A DNA stretch of 64,000 nucleotides, from contig NZ_JAAEDL010000003.1 of NCBI RefSeq assembly GCF_018129005.1, positions 124,001-188,000 on the forward strand, written 5' to 3'. A program made the translations under genes and the position numbers. Below are positions 1 to 8,109 of the stretch, one piece after another. This stretch comes from Neoroseomonas eburnea (GTDB taxonomy: Bacteria; Pseudomonadota; Alphaproteobacteria; Acetobacterales; Acetobacteraceae). Each line of letters starts with the position of its first letter. Within the stretch, counting starts at the first letter, position 1. The notes under the pieces were generated by a model that saw only the letters and a program-made list of their open reading frames with translations, had not been told where the DNA came from and did no database searches.

Positions 1-16
1 GTGACGGAGAATGACA

Positions 17-37
17 CCGTCGCCAATCAGGCGACGG
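17..37. terminator. Hairpin upstream of first gene
   Basis: CCGTCGCC (17-24) and GGCGACGG (30-37) form a perfect 8-bp stem around a 5-nt loop, ending 16 bases before the first start codon. It may terminate an upstream gene that lies outside the window. No T-run follows, so function is not shown. Confidence 0.35.
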
Positions 38-53
38 ATCACGGACACATCAC

Positions 54-386
54 ATGACATCTCGCCGCGCCCTTCCCGCGTTCGCCGCCGCTGCCCTCGC
101 CCTTGGCTTCGCGGGCGCCGTGCAGGCCCAGACGACCGACCCGTCCTTCCGGCTGAACAACCGGTCGAACCAGACGATCATGGAGGTCTATGTGTCTTCC
201 TCCTCGGTCAGCAACTGGGGACAGGACCGGCTTGGCGCCAATGTGCTTGCCCCGGGCCAGAGCTTCATCGTCCGCCTGCCCGACGGCCAGTGCGTGAACG
301 ACATCCGCATCGTGGTGGAAGGCGGCCGCGCCATCGAACGCATGCAGATCAACACCTGCACCCTGACCGACATCAACTACCCCTGA
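54..386 (+). CDS. Small secreted protein of unknown function
   Basis: This 110-residue protein has an N-terminal signal peptide: basic residues RR at positions 4-5, a hydrophobic run to about residue 24, and a likely cleavage after VQAQ. The mature part (about 85 residues) has an N-R-S-N-Q-T-I motif near residue 35 and two cysteines (near 79 and 102) that could form a disulfide in the periplasm. I recognise no enzyme motif. Small proteins of this pattern occur in Acetobacteraceae without known function. It lies 80 bases ahead of the dehydratase cassette, but nothing ties it to that pathway. Confidence 0.7.
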   Translation: MTSRRALPAFAAAALALGFAGAVQAQTTDPSFRLNNRSNQTIMEVYVSSSSVSNWGQDRLGANVLAPGQSFIVRLPDGQCVNDIRIVVEGGRAIERMQINTCTLTDINYP

Positions 387-466
387 ACAGCCCCTCCCGC
401 CGGGATGATTGACAGTCCCGGCGGCACCGACCCACGCTTCCCCCGAACCGACCAGGGGGAAGCGCG

Positions 467-2257
467 ATGGCGGAGAACGACCAGACCAAACGGCCCTTCC
501 GGCTGCGCAGCCAACGCTGGTTCGACGACCCGTCCGACCCGGGCATGACTTCGCTCTACATCGAGCGGCAACTGAACTTCGGCATGACGCGCGGAGAGCT
601 GCAGTCGGGCCGGCCGATCATCGGCATCGCCCAGACCGGCTCGGACATCGCGCCGTGCAACCGCCACCACATCGCGCTGGCCGAGCGGGTGAAGGCCGGC
701 ATCCGCGATGCCGGCGGCGTGCCGCTGGAATTCCCCGTCCACCCCATCCAGGAAACGCTGAAGCGGCCGACCGCGGCGCTCGATCGCAACCTGCAATACC
801 TCAGCCTGGTCGAGGTGCTGCACGGCTATCCGATCGACGGCGTCGTGCTGACCACGGGCTGCGACAAGACGACACCGGCGCAGCTCATGGGCGCCGCCAC
901 GGTGAACATTCCGGCCATCGCCCTGTCCGGCGGACCGATGCTGGACGGCTACTGGCAGGGGCGGCTCGCCGGTTCCGGCACCATCGTGTGGGAGGCGCGC
1001 AAGAAGCTCGCCGCCGGCGAGATCGACAACGACACCTTCATCGAGATGGTGGCGGCGAGTTCGACCTCGGTCGGCCATTGCTCCACCATGGGCACCGCAC
1101 TGTCGATGAACTCGCTGGCCGAGGCGGTGGGCATGTCGCTCACCGGCTGCGCCGCCATTCCCGGGCCCTATCGGCAGCGGGCGCAGATCGCCTACGAGAC
1201 CGGCCGGCGCATCGTGCGCATGGTGGAGGAGAATCTCCGCCCCTCCGACATCATGACGAAGAAGGCGTTCGAGAACGCCGTCGCCGTGGCCTCGGCCATC
1301 GGCGCGTCGAGCAACTGCCCGGTCCACATGGTCGCCATCGCGCGGCACATGGGCGTCGATCACACCGTCGAGGACTGGCAGCGGGTCGGCGCCGACATCC
1401 CGCTGCTGGTGGATTGCCAGCCCGCCGGCCGCTTCCTGGGCGAGGCCTTCTACCGAGCCGGCGGCATCCCGGCGGTGATGAAGCAGCTTCTGGACGCCGG
1501 GCTGATCCATGGCGAGGTGATGACCGTCACGGGCAGGACCGTGGCCGAGAACCTCGCCGCCGTCCCCGCCCCCGATCCCGAGGTGATCCGCCCGCTGTCG
1601 AAACCGATGAAGGAACGCGCGGGCTTCGTCGTGCTGTCCGGCAATCTCTTCGACAATGCGGTGATGAAGATCAGCGTCATCGACAAGGCCTTCCGCGAGC
1701 GCTTCCTCTCCGACCCGCCCGACGTCTTCGAGGGCAGGGTCGCCGTCTTCGAGGGGCCGGAGGACTACCATGCGCGCATCGAAGACCCCACGCTCGGCAT
1801 CGACGAGAAGACGGTGCTGGTGATCCGCAATTGCGGCCCGGTCGGCTATCCCGGCGCGGCGGAGGTGGTGAACATGCAGCCGCCGGCCGCACTGATCAGA
1901 CGCGGCATCGGCGCGCTGCCGACCATGGGCGACGGCCGGCAGTCGGGCACCTCGGGTTCTCCGTCCATCCTCAATGTCTCCCCGGAGGCCGCTGTCGGCG
2001 GCGGGCTCGCGTTGCTGAAGGATGGCGACCCGATTCGCATCGACCTCAACACGCGCAAGGTCGATGTGCTGATCCCCGCGGAGGAGCTCGCCGCCCGGCG
2101 TGCCGCCTGGAAGGCGCCGGACCTGCCGAACAGGACGCCCTGGGAGGAGATCTACCGGAGCATGGTCGGCAGCCTCGGCACCGGCGGCTGCCTGGAACCG
2201 GCGACGCTCTTCCTCAACATCCTCGAGACGCGCGGCGAATCGCGCCACAACCACTGA
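467..2257 (+). CDS. IlvD/Edd family sugar-acid dehydratase
   Basis: 596 residues, typical length for the family that dehydrates dihydroxy acids or aldonic acids to 2-keto-3-deoxy acids with an iron-sulfur cluster. The cluster cysteines are visible: Cys64 (in IAPCNRHH), Cys132 (TTGCDKTTP) and Cys205 (GHCSTMG). The sequence resembles the L-arabinonate/D-xylonate dehydratase branch more than branched-chain-amino-acid IlvD. A purine-rich AGGGGGAA sits just ahead of the ATG. The next two genes encode a dehydrogenase and a hydrolase expected to act on the product, so a non-phosphorylative route for a pentonate or 6-deoxyhexonate is inferred. The exact substrate cannot be read from the sequence. Confidence 0.9.
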   Translation: MAENDQTKRPFRLRSQRWFDDPSDPGMTSLYIERQLNFGMTRGELQSGRPIIGIAQTGSDIAPCNRHHIALAERVKAGIRDAGGVPLEFPVHPIQETLKRPTAALDRNLQYLSLVEVLHGYPIDGVVLTTGCDKTTPAQLMGAATVNIPAIALSGGPMLDGYWQGRLAGSGTIVWEARKKLAAGEIDNDTFIEMVAASSTSVGHCSTMGTALSMNSLAEAVGMSLTGCAAIPGPYRQRAQIAYETGRRIVRMVEENLRPSDIMTKKAFENAVAVASAIGASSNCPVHMVAIARHMGVDHTVEDWQRVGADIPLLVDCQPAGRFLGEAFYRAGGIPAVMKQLLDAGLIHGEVMTVTGRTVAENLAAVPAPDPEVIRPLSKPMKERAGFVVLSGNLFDNAVMKISVIDKAFRERFLSDPPDVFEGRVAVFEGPEDYHARIEDPTLGIDEKTVLVIRNCGPVGYPGAAEVVNMQPPAALIRRGIGALPTMGDGRQSGTSGSPSILNVSPEAAVGGGLALLKDGDPIRIDLNTRKVDVLIPAEELAARRAAWKAPDLPNRTPWEEIYRSMVGSLGTGGCLEPATLFLNILETRGESRHNH

Positions 2258-2268
2258 AGGACGCGCCC

Positions 2269-3018
2269 ATGACAGGACGCCTCGCCGGCAAACGCTGCTT
2301 CGTCACCGCCGCGGGCCAGGGCATCGGCCGCGCCGCCGCGCTGGCCATGGCGGCGGAAGGTGCGACCGTGATCGCCACCGACCGCGACGCGCACAAGGTC
2401 GGTGGCCTTGGTGCCCGCGGCATCACCCACCTGCCGCTCGACGTGCTGGACGATGCGGCGGTCGAGCGCGCGGCGAAGGAAGCCGGCCCGATCGACGTGC
2501 TGTTCAACTGCGCGGGCTTCGTCCATCAGAACACCATCCTCACTTGCACGGACGAGGAGTGGGATTTCGGCTTCGCGCTGAATGTCCGGGCGATGTGGAA
2601 GGTGGCGCGCGCCGTCCTGCCGGGCATGCTGGACCGTGGACGCGGATCCGTCGTCAACATGTCGAGCGCGTGCTCATCGGTGAAGGGCGCGCCGAACCGC
2701 TTCCTCTACGGCACCACCAAGGCGGCGGTGATCGGGCTGACCAAGTCGATCGCGACGGAGTACGTGGCGCGGGGCATCCGCTGCAACTGCCTGTGCCCGG
2801 GCACGGTCGAGACACCCTCCCTGCACGAGCGCATCGCGGCCAATGCGGCCGCGGCGGGTTCGGTGGAGGCCGCGCAGGCTGCCTTCGTCGCGCGCCAGGC
2901 GATGGGGCGGCTCGCCACGGCGGAGGAGATCGCCGCGCTCGTCGTCTATCTCGCCGGAGATGAGAGTGCGTTCGTCACCGGCCAGGCGATCGTCATCGAC
3001 GGCGGCTGGACGCTGTAG
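2269..3018 (+). CDS. SDR oxidoreductase, 2-keto-3-deoxy-fuconate dehydrogenase-like
   Basis: 249 residues, classical short-chain dehydrogenase. The cofactor motif TAAGQGIG is at residues 13-20, Asp38 after the second strand favours NAD, and the catalytic set is Ser132/133, Tyr147 and Lys151. The LFNCAGFVHQ region and the GTVETPS and IDGGW segments match the subgroup containing BDH2 and bacterial 2-keto-3-deoxy-L-fuconate dehydrogenase. The ATG at 2269 is chosen because it lies 11 bases after the dehydratase stop and begins the conserved GRLAGK start. Placement between an IlvD-type dehydratase and an FAH-type hydrolase supports oxidation of a 2-keto-3-deoxy acid to a 2,4-diketo acid (inference). 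Confidence 0.85.
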   Translation: MTGRLAGKRCFVTAAGQGIGRAAALAMAAEGATVIATDRDAHKVGGLGARGITHLPLDVLDDAAVERAAKEAGPIDVLFNCAGFVHQNTILTCTDEEWDFGFALNVRAMWKVARAVLPGMLDRGRGSVVNMSSACSSVKGAPNRFLYGTTKAAVIGLTKSIATEYVARGIRCNCLCPGTVETPSLHERIAANAAAAGSVEAAQAAFVARQAMGRLATAEEIAALVVYLAGDESAFVTGQAIVIDGGWTL

Positions 3019-3101
3019 GCCGCCCCCGGCCCGCGCCGCTTCCGGCCCCGGCCATTCCCTGGCATTCTGCCGGCACCAACGAACAGGTCAGGAACACGCC
3101 G

Positions 3102-3950
3102 ATGAAGCTTCTGCGCTACGGACCCGCCGGGCAGGAAAAGCCTGGCCTGCTGGATTCGGACGGTGCCATCCGCGACCTGTCCGGCGTGATCCCGGACCTT
3201 GCGGGCGATGCGCTCTCGCCGGCCGTGCTGTCGAAGATCGCCGCCATGGATATGGCCTCGCTGCCCAAGGTCGATGGCAATCCGCGCCTCGGTCCGCCGG
3301 TGACGGGGATGAAGAACCTCGTCTGCATCGGCCTGAACTACGCCGACCACGCGGCCGAGACCGGCTCTCCCATCCCCAAGGAGCCGATCGTCTTCCTCAA
3401 GTCGCTCAACGCGCTGAACGGGCCGAACGATGACGTCGTCATCCCGCGCAACAGCGTGAAGACGGATTGGGAAGTCGAGCTCGCCGTCATCATCGGCACG
3501 CGCGCGAAATACGTCAGCGAGGAGAACGCCCTCGACCACGTCGCCGGCTATGCCGTCGGCAACGACGTCTCGGAGCGCGAATGGCAGGCCGAGCGCGGCG
3601 GTACCTGGGACAAGGGCAAGGGCTTCGACACCTTCGGCCCCCTCGGCCCCTGGCTGGTCACCAAGGACGAGATCCCCGATCCGCAGAACCTCGCGATGTT
3701 CTGCGACGTGGACGGCGTGCGCCAGCAGGACGGCTCCACGCGCACCATGATCTTCGGCGTGAAGCAGCTCATCGCCTATGTCAGCCAGTGCATCACGCTG
3801 AACCCCGGCGACGTCATCTTCACCGGCACGCCGCCTGGCGTCGGGCTCGGCAAGAAGCCGTCGCCGGTGTTCCTGAAGGCGGGGCAGGTGATGAAGCTCG
3901 GCATCGCCGGCCTCGGGGAGCAGCAGCAGAAGCTGCTGGCATCGCCGTGA
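3102..3950 (+). CDS. Fumarylacetoacetate hydrolase family protein, diketo-acid hydrolase-like
   Basis: 282 residues. The FAH fold core begins near residue 70 (NLVCIGLNYADHA). The metal-binding acidic residues are Glu124 and Glu126 (DWEVELA) and Asp155 (GNDVSERE), followed by the FTGTPPGVG loop near the C-terminus. Relatives act as 2,4-diketo-3-deoxy-L-fuconate or -rhamnonate hydrolases, ureidoglycolate lyase-annotated proteins, or acylpyruvases. With the preceding SDR and dehydratase it completes a diketo-hydrolase pathway that would yield pyruvate plus a 2-hydroxy acid (inference). The next gene starts inside its stop codon. Confidence 0.85.
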   Translation: MKLLRYGPAGQEKPGLLDSDGAIRDLSGVIPDLAGDALSPAVLSKIAAMDMASLPKVDGNPRLGPPVTGMKNLVCIGLNYADHAAETGSPIPKEPIVFLKSLNALNGPNDDVVIPRNSVKTDWEVELAVIIGTRAKYVSEENALDHVAGYAVGNDVSEREWQAERGGTWDKGKGFDTFGPLGPWLVTKDEIPDPQNLAMFCDVDGVRQQDGSTRTMIFGVKQLIAYVSQCITLNPGDVIFTGTPPGVGLGKKPSPVFLKAGQVMKLGIAGLGEQQQKLLASP

Positions 3951-4405
3951 AGCGCGCGGCTGCGCTAGCCCTGGCGCTGCTCGCGCCGGGCGCCGCCATG
4001 GCCCAGCAGCGCCAGCAGCCGCCGCGCCAGGACGACCTGGCGCAGCAGGTGGAGCGCAACATGCGCACCTGCATGGGCAACGCGCAGGATACCGCCCTCG
4101 CCGCCCGCTGCATGGATGGGCAGCGCGCGGTCGTCGCGCCGCGGCTCGAACATGCCGTGGAACGCCTGTTGGCGACCCAGCAGGACCCGGCGCGCCGCGC
4201 CGCGCTGGCGGAGGTGCAGGCGGCCTGGGTCACCTATCGCGACAGGCGCTGCGACTTCGCCGGCACCAACCCGGAGCGCGGTGCGGACGCGGCTGCGGAC
4301 CGCGCGGCATGCCTGCTGCAGTTCGACCTCGGCCGGACGGTGGAGATCGAGCGCCTGCTCGAGCCGCCGCCGCCCCCACCGGCACGCCAGCAACAGCGCC
4401 GATGA
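3947..4405 (+). CDS. Secreted LprI-like (DUF1311) protein
   Basis: 152 residues from a GTG that overlaps the previous stop (GTGA), so translation is probably coupled. A signal peptide of about 20 residues ends at AMAQ. The mature protein has cysteines near residues 45, 58, 101 and 116, and the pattern W-V-T-Y-R-D-R-R-C, characteristic of the lysozyme-inhibitor LprI-like fold. The C-terminus is a proline-rich tail (P-P-P-P-P-P) ending in QQQRR. A periplasmic role is likely, but lysozyme inhibition is only a family-level suggestion. It is the first of two short genes tacked onto the sugar-acid cassette. Confidence 0.65.
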   Translation: MKRAAALALALLAPGAAMAQQRQQPPRQDDLAQQVERNMRTCMGNAQDTALAARCMDGQRAVVAPRLEHAVERLLATQQDPARRAALAEVQAAWVTYRDRRCDFAGTNPERGADAAADRAACLLQFDLGRTVEIERLLEPPPPPPARQQQRR

Positions 4406-4716
4406 CCGACGGCCCCATCCTGCTGACCTTCGACTTCCCGGCCCGCCCGCCCGGCGGGCCGGAGCAGGAGGCCGCGTTGCGCGCCCTCGCGGAGGACATC
4501 GCGCAGGAGACCGGCCTGCTGTGGAAGATCTGGACCGCCAGCGCGGAGGAAAAGCGCGCCGGCGGCGTGTATCTCTTCGCCGACCGTGCATCGGCCGAGG
4601 CCTACCGCCAGAAGCACGCCGCGCGGCTGGGCGCGATGGGCGTCACCGGCATCGAGGCCAGCTACCGCGAGATCATGGGTCCTCTCACCGAGATCACCCG
4701 CGGCCCGGTCCGCTGA
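4402..4716 (+). CDS. ydhR: YdhR-type putative monooxygenase
   Basis: 104 residues starting at an ATG that overlaps the stop of the preceding gene (ATGA). The protein aligns by eye over its full length with E. coli YdhR, a dimeric alpha-beta-barrel protein of unproven monooxygenase activity: a LLTFDFPA start, GLLWKIWT, the AGGVYLF segment, then KHAARLGAMGV. There is no signal peptide or cofactor motif, so it should be cytoplasmic. The substrate is unknown. Confidence 0.75.
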   Translation: MTDGPILLTFDFPARPPGGPEQEAALRALAEDIAQETGLLWKIWTASAEEKRAGGVYLFADRASAEAYRQKHAARLGAMGVTGIEASYREIMGPLTEITRGPVR

Positions 4717-4780
4717 TTTCCCACCCGGCCGCGGGTCTGACAGCGTAAGGTTCCGCCGCTTCCAGCGCGGAGGTTCGTCC

Positions 4781-5365
4781 ATGGTCATGTACCATCAGGG
4801 CAGCCGGGAACTGCAGGATGCCTTCGGCACGCGCCGCCTCGCCGACCGGATGGAGGAGCGCATCCGCCGTCCTGCCTTCACCGAGGAGGACGCGGCCTAT
4901 ATCGCCTCGGTCCGCTTCTTCTTCCTGGCGACCGCGGATGCGGAGGGCCGCCCTGACTGCTCCTTCAAGGGCGGCGATCCCGGCTTCGTGCGGGTGGTCG
5001 CGCCCGATCTGCTCGCCTTCCCCGACTATGACGGCAACGGGATGTTCAAGAGCCTTGGGAACATCCGCGCCAACCCGCATGTCGGGCTGCTCTTCATCGC
5101 CATGGAGGGCGCACCCCGCCGGCTGCGCGTGAACGGCACCGCGCGCGTCATGCTGGAGGATCCGCTGATGGCGGAATTCGAAGGTGCCCAGGCGTTGGTG
5201 CGGGTGACGCCGGAGGACATCTTCCCCAATTGCCCGCGCAACATCCCGCGCTTCCAGATGCTCGACGCCTCCCCCCATGTGCCGCGCTGCGGCGAGCCAC
5301 GGGTGGAGCCGGCCTGGAAGACCTATGAGATCTTCGCCGACGTGGTGCCGCCTCGGCGCGCGTGA
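4781..5365 (+). CDS. Pyridoxamine 5'-phosphate oxidase-family FMN-binding protein
   Basis: 194 residues. The split-barrel signature includes FFLATADAEGRPDCSFKGG near residue 50 and DYDGNGMFKSLGNIRANPHVGLLF near residue 88, which in relatives bind FMN. Two cysteines lie in the C-terminal third (near residues 152 and 168). Members of this group are flavin or heme-binding reductases of unknown substrate and are not true PdxH, which would be longer and carry PLP-site arginines. The ATG at 4781 follows GCGGAGG at about ten bases. No clear functional link to its neighbours is seen. Confidence 0.75.
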   Translation: MVMYHQGSRELQDAFGTRRLADRMEERIRRPAFTEEDAAYIASVRFFFLATADAEGRPDCSFKGGDPGFVRVVAPDLLAFPDYDGNGMFKSLGNIRANPHVGLLFIAMEGAPRRLRVNGTARVMLEDPLMAEFEGAQALVRVTPEDIFPNCPRNIPRFQMLDASPHVPRCGEPRVEPAWKTYEIFADVVPPRRA

Positions 5366-5375
5366 CGGGCGCTTC

Positions 5376-6008
5376 TCAGCCGCCGCGCCCGTAGCCGGCG
5401 AACTGCGCCGCGGCCTCGGCGAGGTCGCGCTTCCTCAGCAGCACCGGCTTCAGCCCGGCGGCGAGCAGATCGAGGTACTGCCCCGCCAGGTTCTCGATCT
5501 CCATCGCCAGCGTGACCGCGGCGGCGAGCGTCGCGCCGATCGTGACCACGCCGTGATTCGCCAGCAGCACGGCGCGGCGGCCGGCGAGCGCGGCGACGCA
5601 GTTCGCGGCCAGCGCCTGGGTGCCGAAGGTCGCGTGCTCGGCGCAGCGCACCGGCCCGCCGGCCAGCAGCACCATGTAGTGGAAGGGCGGGATGCCGCGG
5701 CGCGCGCAGGACAGCGCGGTCGCGCGCGGGCTGTGCGTATGCACCACGGCGCCCGCCTCGGGCCGCGCCGCGTAGATGGCGGCATGCAGCCGCCATTCGG
5801 AGGACGGCCGGTGCCGTGCGCCGGGCGCTGCCGAACCATCCGGGCCGACGCGCACGAGGTCGCCCCCGGTCATGCCCGCGTAAGGCAGGGCGGCGGGCGT
5901 GACGACGAAGCCATCCCCGTCGCGCAGCGAGAGATTGCCCGATTTCGACGGCATGAACCCCGCGGCATCGAGCCGCTGCGCGGCGGCGACGAGCGCGGCG
6001 GCGCTCAC
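5376..6008 (-). CDS. Class II aldolase/adducin family protein
   Basis: 210 residues. The zinc site is intact: Glu71, His90 and His92 (VVHTHSPRA) and His152 (LLANHGVV), with the phosphate-loop-like SGNLSLRD at 23-30. Size and motifs resemble L-fuculose-1-phosphate aldolase and related sugar aldolases. The GTG start at 6008 overlaps the stop of the small membrane gene upstream (GTGA), so it is the last gene of a coupled three-gene unit with a UxaA-type dehydratase. A retro-aldol step in sugar-acid breakdown is likely, but the substrate is undetermined. Confidence 0.85.
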   Translation of the reverse strand: MSAAALVAAAQRLDAAGFMPSKSGNLSLRDGDGFVVTPAALPYAGMTGGDLVRVGPDGSAAPGARHRPSSEWRLHAAIYAARPEAGAVVHTHSPRATALSCARRGIPPFHYMVLLAGGPVRCAEHATFGTQALAANCVAALAGRRAVLLANHGVVTIGATLAAAVTLAMEIENLAGQYLDLLAAGLKPVLLRKRDLAEAAAQFAGYGRGG

Positions 6009-6283
6009 GACGCCACCTCCGACAGGATCGCGGCGATGCCCGCCAGCACCATCGTTCCCATCGCAAGCAACCAGCGCCGCAGCGCCGTCCGCATGTGCGG
6101 CCGGGCGGCCTCCGGCACCCGCGCGGAGGGCAGGAACCAGTCGATGCCGTTGAACAAGAGCCGCGCGCCGCCGATGCGCACGGCCCTCGCCCCGGCCGCC
6201 AGCGCCGAGACGGCGAGCGCCACGACCGCGACGCCGAGCGCCGCCGCCACCCCCTGCAATGCCGCCGCGAGCAGCCCGCTCAC
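6005..6283 (-). CDS. Small membrane protein between dehydratase and aldolase genes
   Basis: 92 residues from a GTG at 6283 that overlaps the upstream dehydratase stop (GTGA). Its own stop overlaps the GTG of the aldolase gene in the same way. Two hydrophobic segments are predicted by eye, at about residues 4-32 and 72-90, separated by a loop containing GIDWFLPSARVPEA and two arginines before the second segment. No known family is recognised. Tight coupling on both sides indicates co-translation with the two enzymes, so a role in transport or membrane tethering is possible but unproven. Confidence 0.6.
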   Translation of the reverse strand: MSGLLAAALQGVAAALGVAVVALAVSALAAGARAVRIGGARLLFNGIDWFLPSARVPEAARPHMRTALRRWLLAMGTMVLAGIAAILSEVAS

Positions 6284-7815
6284 ATCGTCGCCCCGAGCAC
6301 CCAGGGCGCGAATTCCTGCGCGCCGAAGCCCATCGCCTCGCTCTTCGTGCGCTCGCCCGAGGCAGTGCGCAGCATCAGTTCGAAGATGCGCTGGCCGCAC
6401 TGCTCCACGCCCTCCTCGCCGCTGACGATGGTGCCGCAGTTGATGTCCATGTCCTCGCTCAGCCGCTCGTACATCGCGGAATTGGTCGCGAGCTTGATCG
6501 ACGGCGCCGGCTTCATTCCGAACACGCTGCCGCGGCCTGTGGTGAAGCAGACCAGGTTCGCCCCGCCCGCCACCTGGCCTGTCGCGCCGACCGGGTCGTA
6601 GCCGGGCGTGTCCATGAAGACGAAGCCCTTGGCGGCGACGGGCTCGGCGTAGCGATAGACCTCGACGAGGTTGGTCGTGCCGGCCTTCGCCATGGCGCCG
6701 AGCGACTTCTCGAGAATGGTGGTCAGCCCGCCCGCCTTGTTGCCGGGGGAGGGGTTGGCGTTCATCTCCGCTCCTTCGCGGGCGGTGTAGCCCTCCCACC
6801 ACGTCATCACGTCGACCAGCTTCTGCCCGACCTCGCGCGACACCGCGCGGCGGGTCAACAGGTGTTCCGCGCCGTAGGTTTCCGGGCTCTCGGACAGGAT
6901 CACCGTGCCGCCATGCCGCACCACCAGGTCGGAAGCCGCGCCCAGCGCCGGGTTCGCCGTGATGCCCGAATACCCGTCCGACCCGCCGCATTGCAGCGCG
7001 ACGCACAGCTCGGAAGCAGGCACGGGCACGCGCGTGACGGCGTTGGCCTCGGCCAGCACCTCCTTCACGAACTCCATGCCCTTGATGACGGTGGCGCGTG
7101 ACCCGCCGCTGTCCTGGATGTCCATCGAGCGCAGCCGCCCGGTCAGCTTCTGCTCCTCCAGCATCGGGCCAAGCTGGTTCACCTCGCAGCCCAGGCCGAT
7201 GGCGATGACGTGAGAGAAGTTCGCATGCCGCGCGAAGCCGGCAAGCGTGCGGCGGAGCACGCGCAGGGGTTCGTCCATCGTCATGCCGCAGCCGGTCTTG
7301 TGCGTCAGCGCCACCACGCCATCGACATTGCCCCAGGCTTCGAGCGGGTCATGCCCGGTGATCGGGTTGCGCTCGAACTGCCGCGCGATGAGTTCCGCCA
7401 CATGCGCCGAGCAGTTCACGCTGGTGACGATGCCGATGTAGTTGCGCGTCGCTGTGCGCCCGTCCGCGCGGCGGATGCCCATGAAGGTGGCCGGCGCCTC
7501 GACATAGGCCGTCGGCTTCGCGTCCACGCCCCAGGCGTAGTCGCGGGCGAAGTCGCCCATCTCGCAATTATGGGTGTGGACCCAGGCGCCGGGCTCGATC
7601 GCGTCGGTCGCGAAGCCGATGATCTGGCCGTAGCGGCGGATCGGTTCCCCCTTCGCATGCGGGCGCACGGCCACCTTGTGCCCGGCGGGGATGCGCCGCG
7701 CGCCCACCGTGACGCCCGGCGCGACGGCGGTGCCCGGCAGCAGCACGGTGCGGGCGATCACCACCCCGTCCTCGGGGTGCAGGCGGATCACGGGCGGCAG
7801 CGTCGTGGTGTCCAT
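6280..7815 (-). CDS. uxaA: UxaA/GarD-family altronate or galactarate dehydratase
   Basis: 511 residues, the full-length fused form: an N-terminal SAF domain (about residues 1-100, including the cysteine and histidine of THNCEMGDF) and the C-terminal dehydratase domain (about 125-511). Signature segments are RADGRTATRNYIG, THKTGCGM near 175, GLGCEVNQ near 207, the LQCGGSDGYSG loop near 271 and FTTGRGSVFG near 424. Enzymes of this family use iron to dehydrate D-altronate or D-galactarate. The symbol is the family name; the substrate may differ. It leads a coupled operon with a small membrane protein and a class II aldolase. Confidence 0.85.
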   Translation of the reverse strand: MDTTTLPPVIRLHPEDGVVIARTVLLPGTAVAPGVTVGARRIPAGHKVAVRPHAKGEPIRRYGQIIGFATDAIEPGAWVHTHNCEMGDFARDYAWGVDAKPTAYVEAPATFMGIRRADGRTATRNYIGIVTSVNCSAHVAELIARQFERNPITGHDPLEAWGNVDGVVALTHKTGCGMTMDEPLRVLRRTLAGFARHANFSHVIAIGLGCEVNQLGPMLEEQKLTGRLRSMDIQDSGGSRATVIKGMEFVKEVLAEANAVTRVPVPASELCVALQCGGSDGYSGITANPALGAASDLVVRHGGTVILSESPETYGAEHLLTRRAVSREVGQKLVDVMTWWEGYTAREGAEMNANPSPGNKAGGLTTILEKSLGAMAKAGTTNLVEVYRYAEPVAAKGFVFMDTPGYDPVGATGQVAGGANLVCFTTGRGSVFGMKPAPSIKLATNSAMYERLSEDMDINCGTIVSGEEGVEQCGQRIFELMLRTASGERTKSEAMGFGAQEFAPWVLGATM

Positions 7816-7911
7816 GCGTGGTTCCTCCCTCGGTCGCGGCCATCCTAGCGAAACCCCGCCCCTGCGCGACCCCGCCCTTGCGCGCCGCGCCGGCCGGGCG
7901 CATGAAGGCGC

Positions 7912-8008
7912 TGGACACCTTGGGGAGCCCCATCGGGGGCTGAGAGGCGGGCTTCACCCGCGACCCATGGAACCTGATCCGGTTCGGACCGGCGAAGGGA
8001 ACGGTGCC
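7912..8008 (+). promoter_or_regulatory. TPP (thiamin pyrophosphate) riboswitch
   Basis: The THI-element core is complete on the plus strand. CTGAGAGG lies near 7940. A GACCC-like segment precedes GGAACCTGATCCGGTT (from about 7969). ACCGGCGAAGGGAA closes the domain near 8002. Flanking CACC and GGTG can pair as P1. A possible 6-bp hairpin (GAACGG/CCGTTC) follows directly and could be part of the expression platform. The next start codon, 100 bases downstream, is that of a family-5 solute-binding protein, so thiamin-responsive control of that gene is inferred. Confidence 0.93.
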
Positions 8009-8109
8009 ACCCGTTCGTCCGCGCCCGGAGTCCATGCGCCGCCATGCGCCTGGCCGCGGCGCGGTCACGCCCGGGTCCCGTCCCTCATGCCGCCATGGAG
8101 GGACGAAGA

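Noticed and set aside
377..2254. Long open frames opposite real genes (for example 377-2254 minus, 26386-29031 minus beyond ndk, 17022-20231 plus)
   Set aside because: They are antisense or off-frame readings of GC-rich coding DNA, with Arg/Gly/Ala/His-biased translations and no family motifs. The opposite strand carries well-supported genes.
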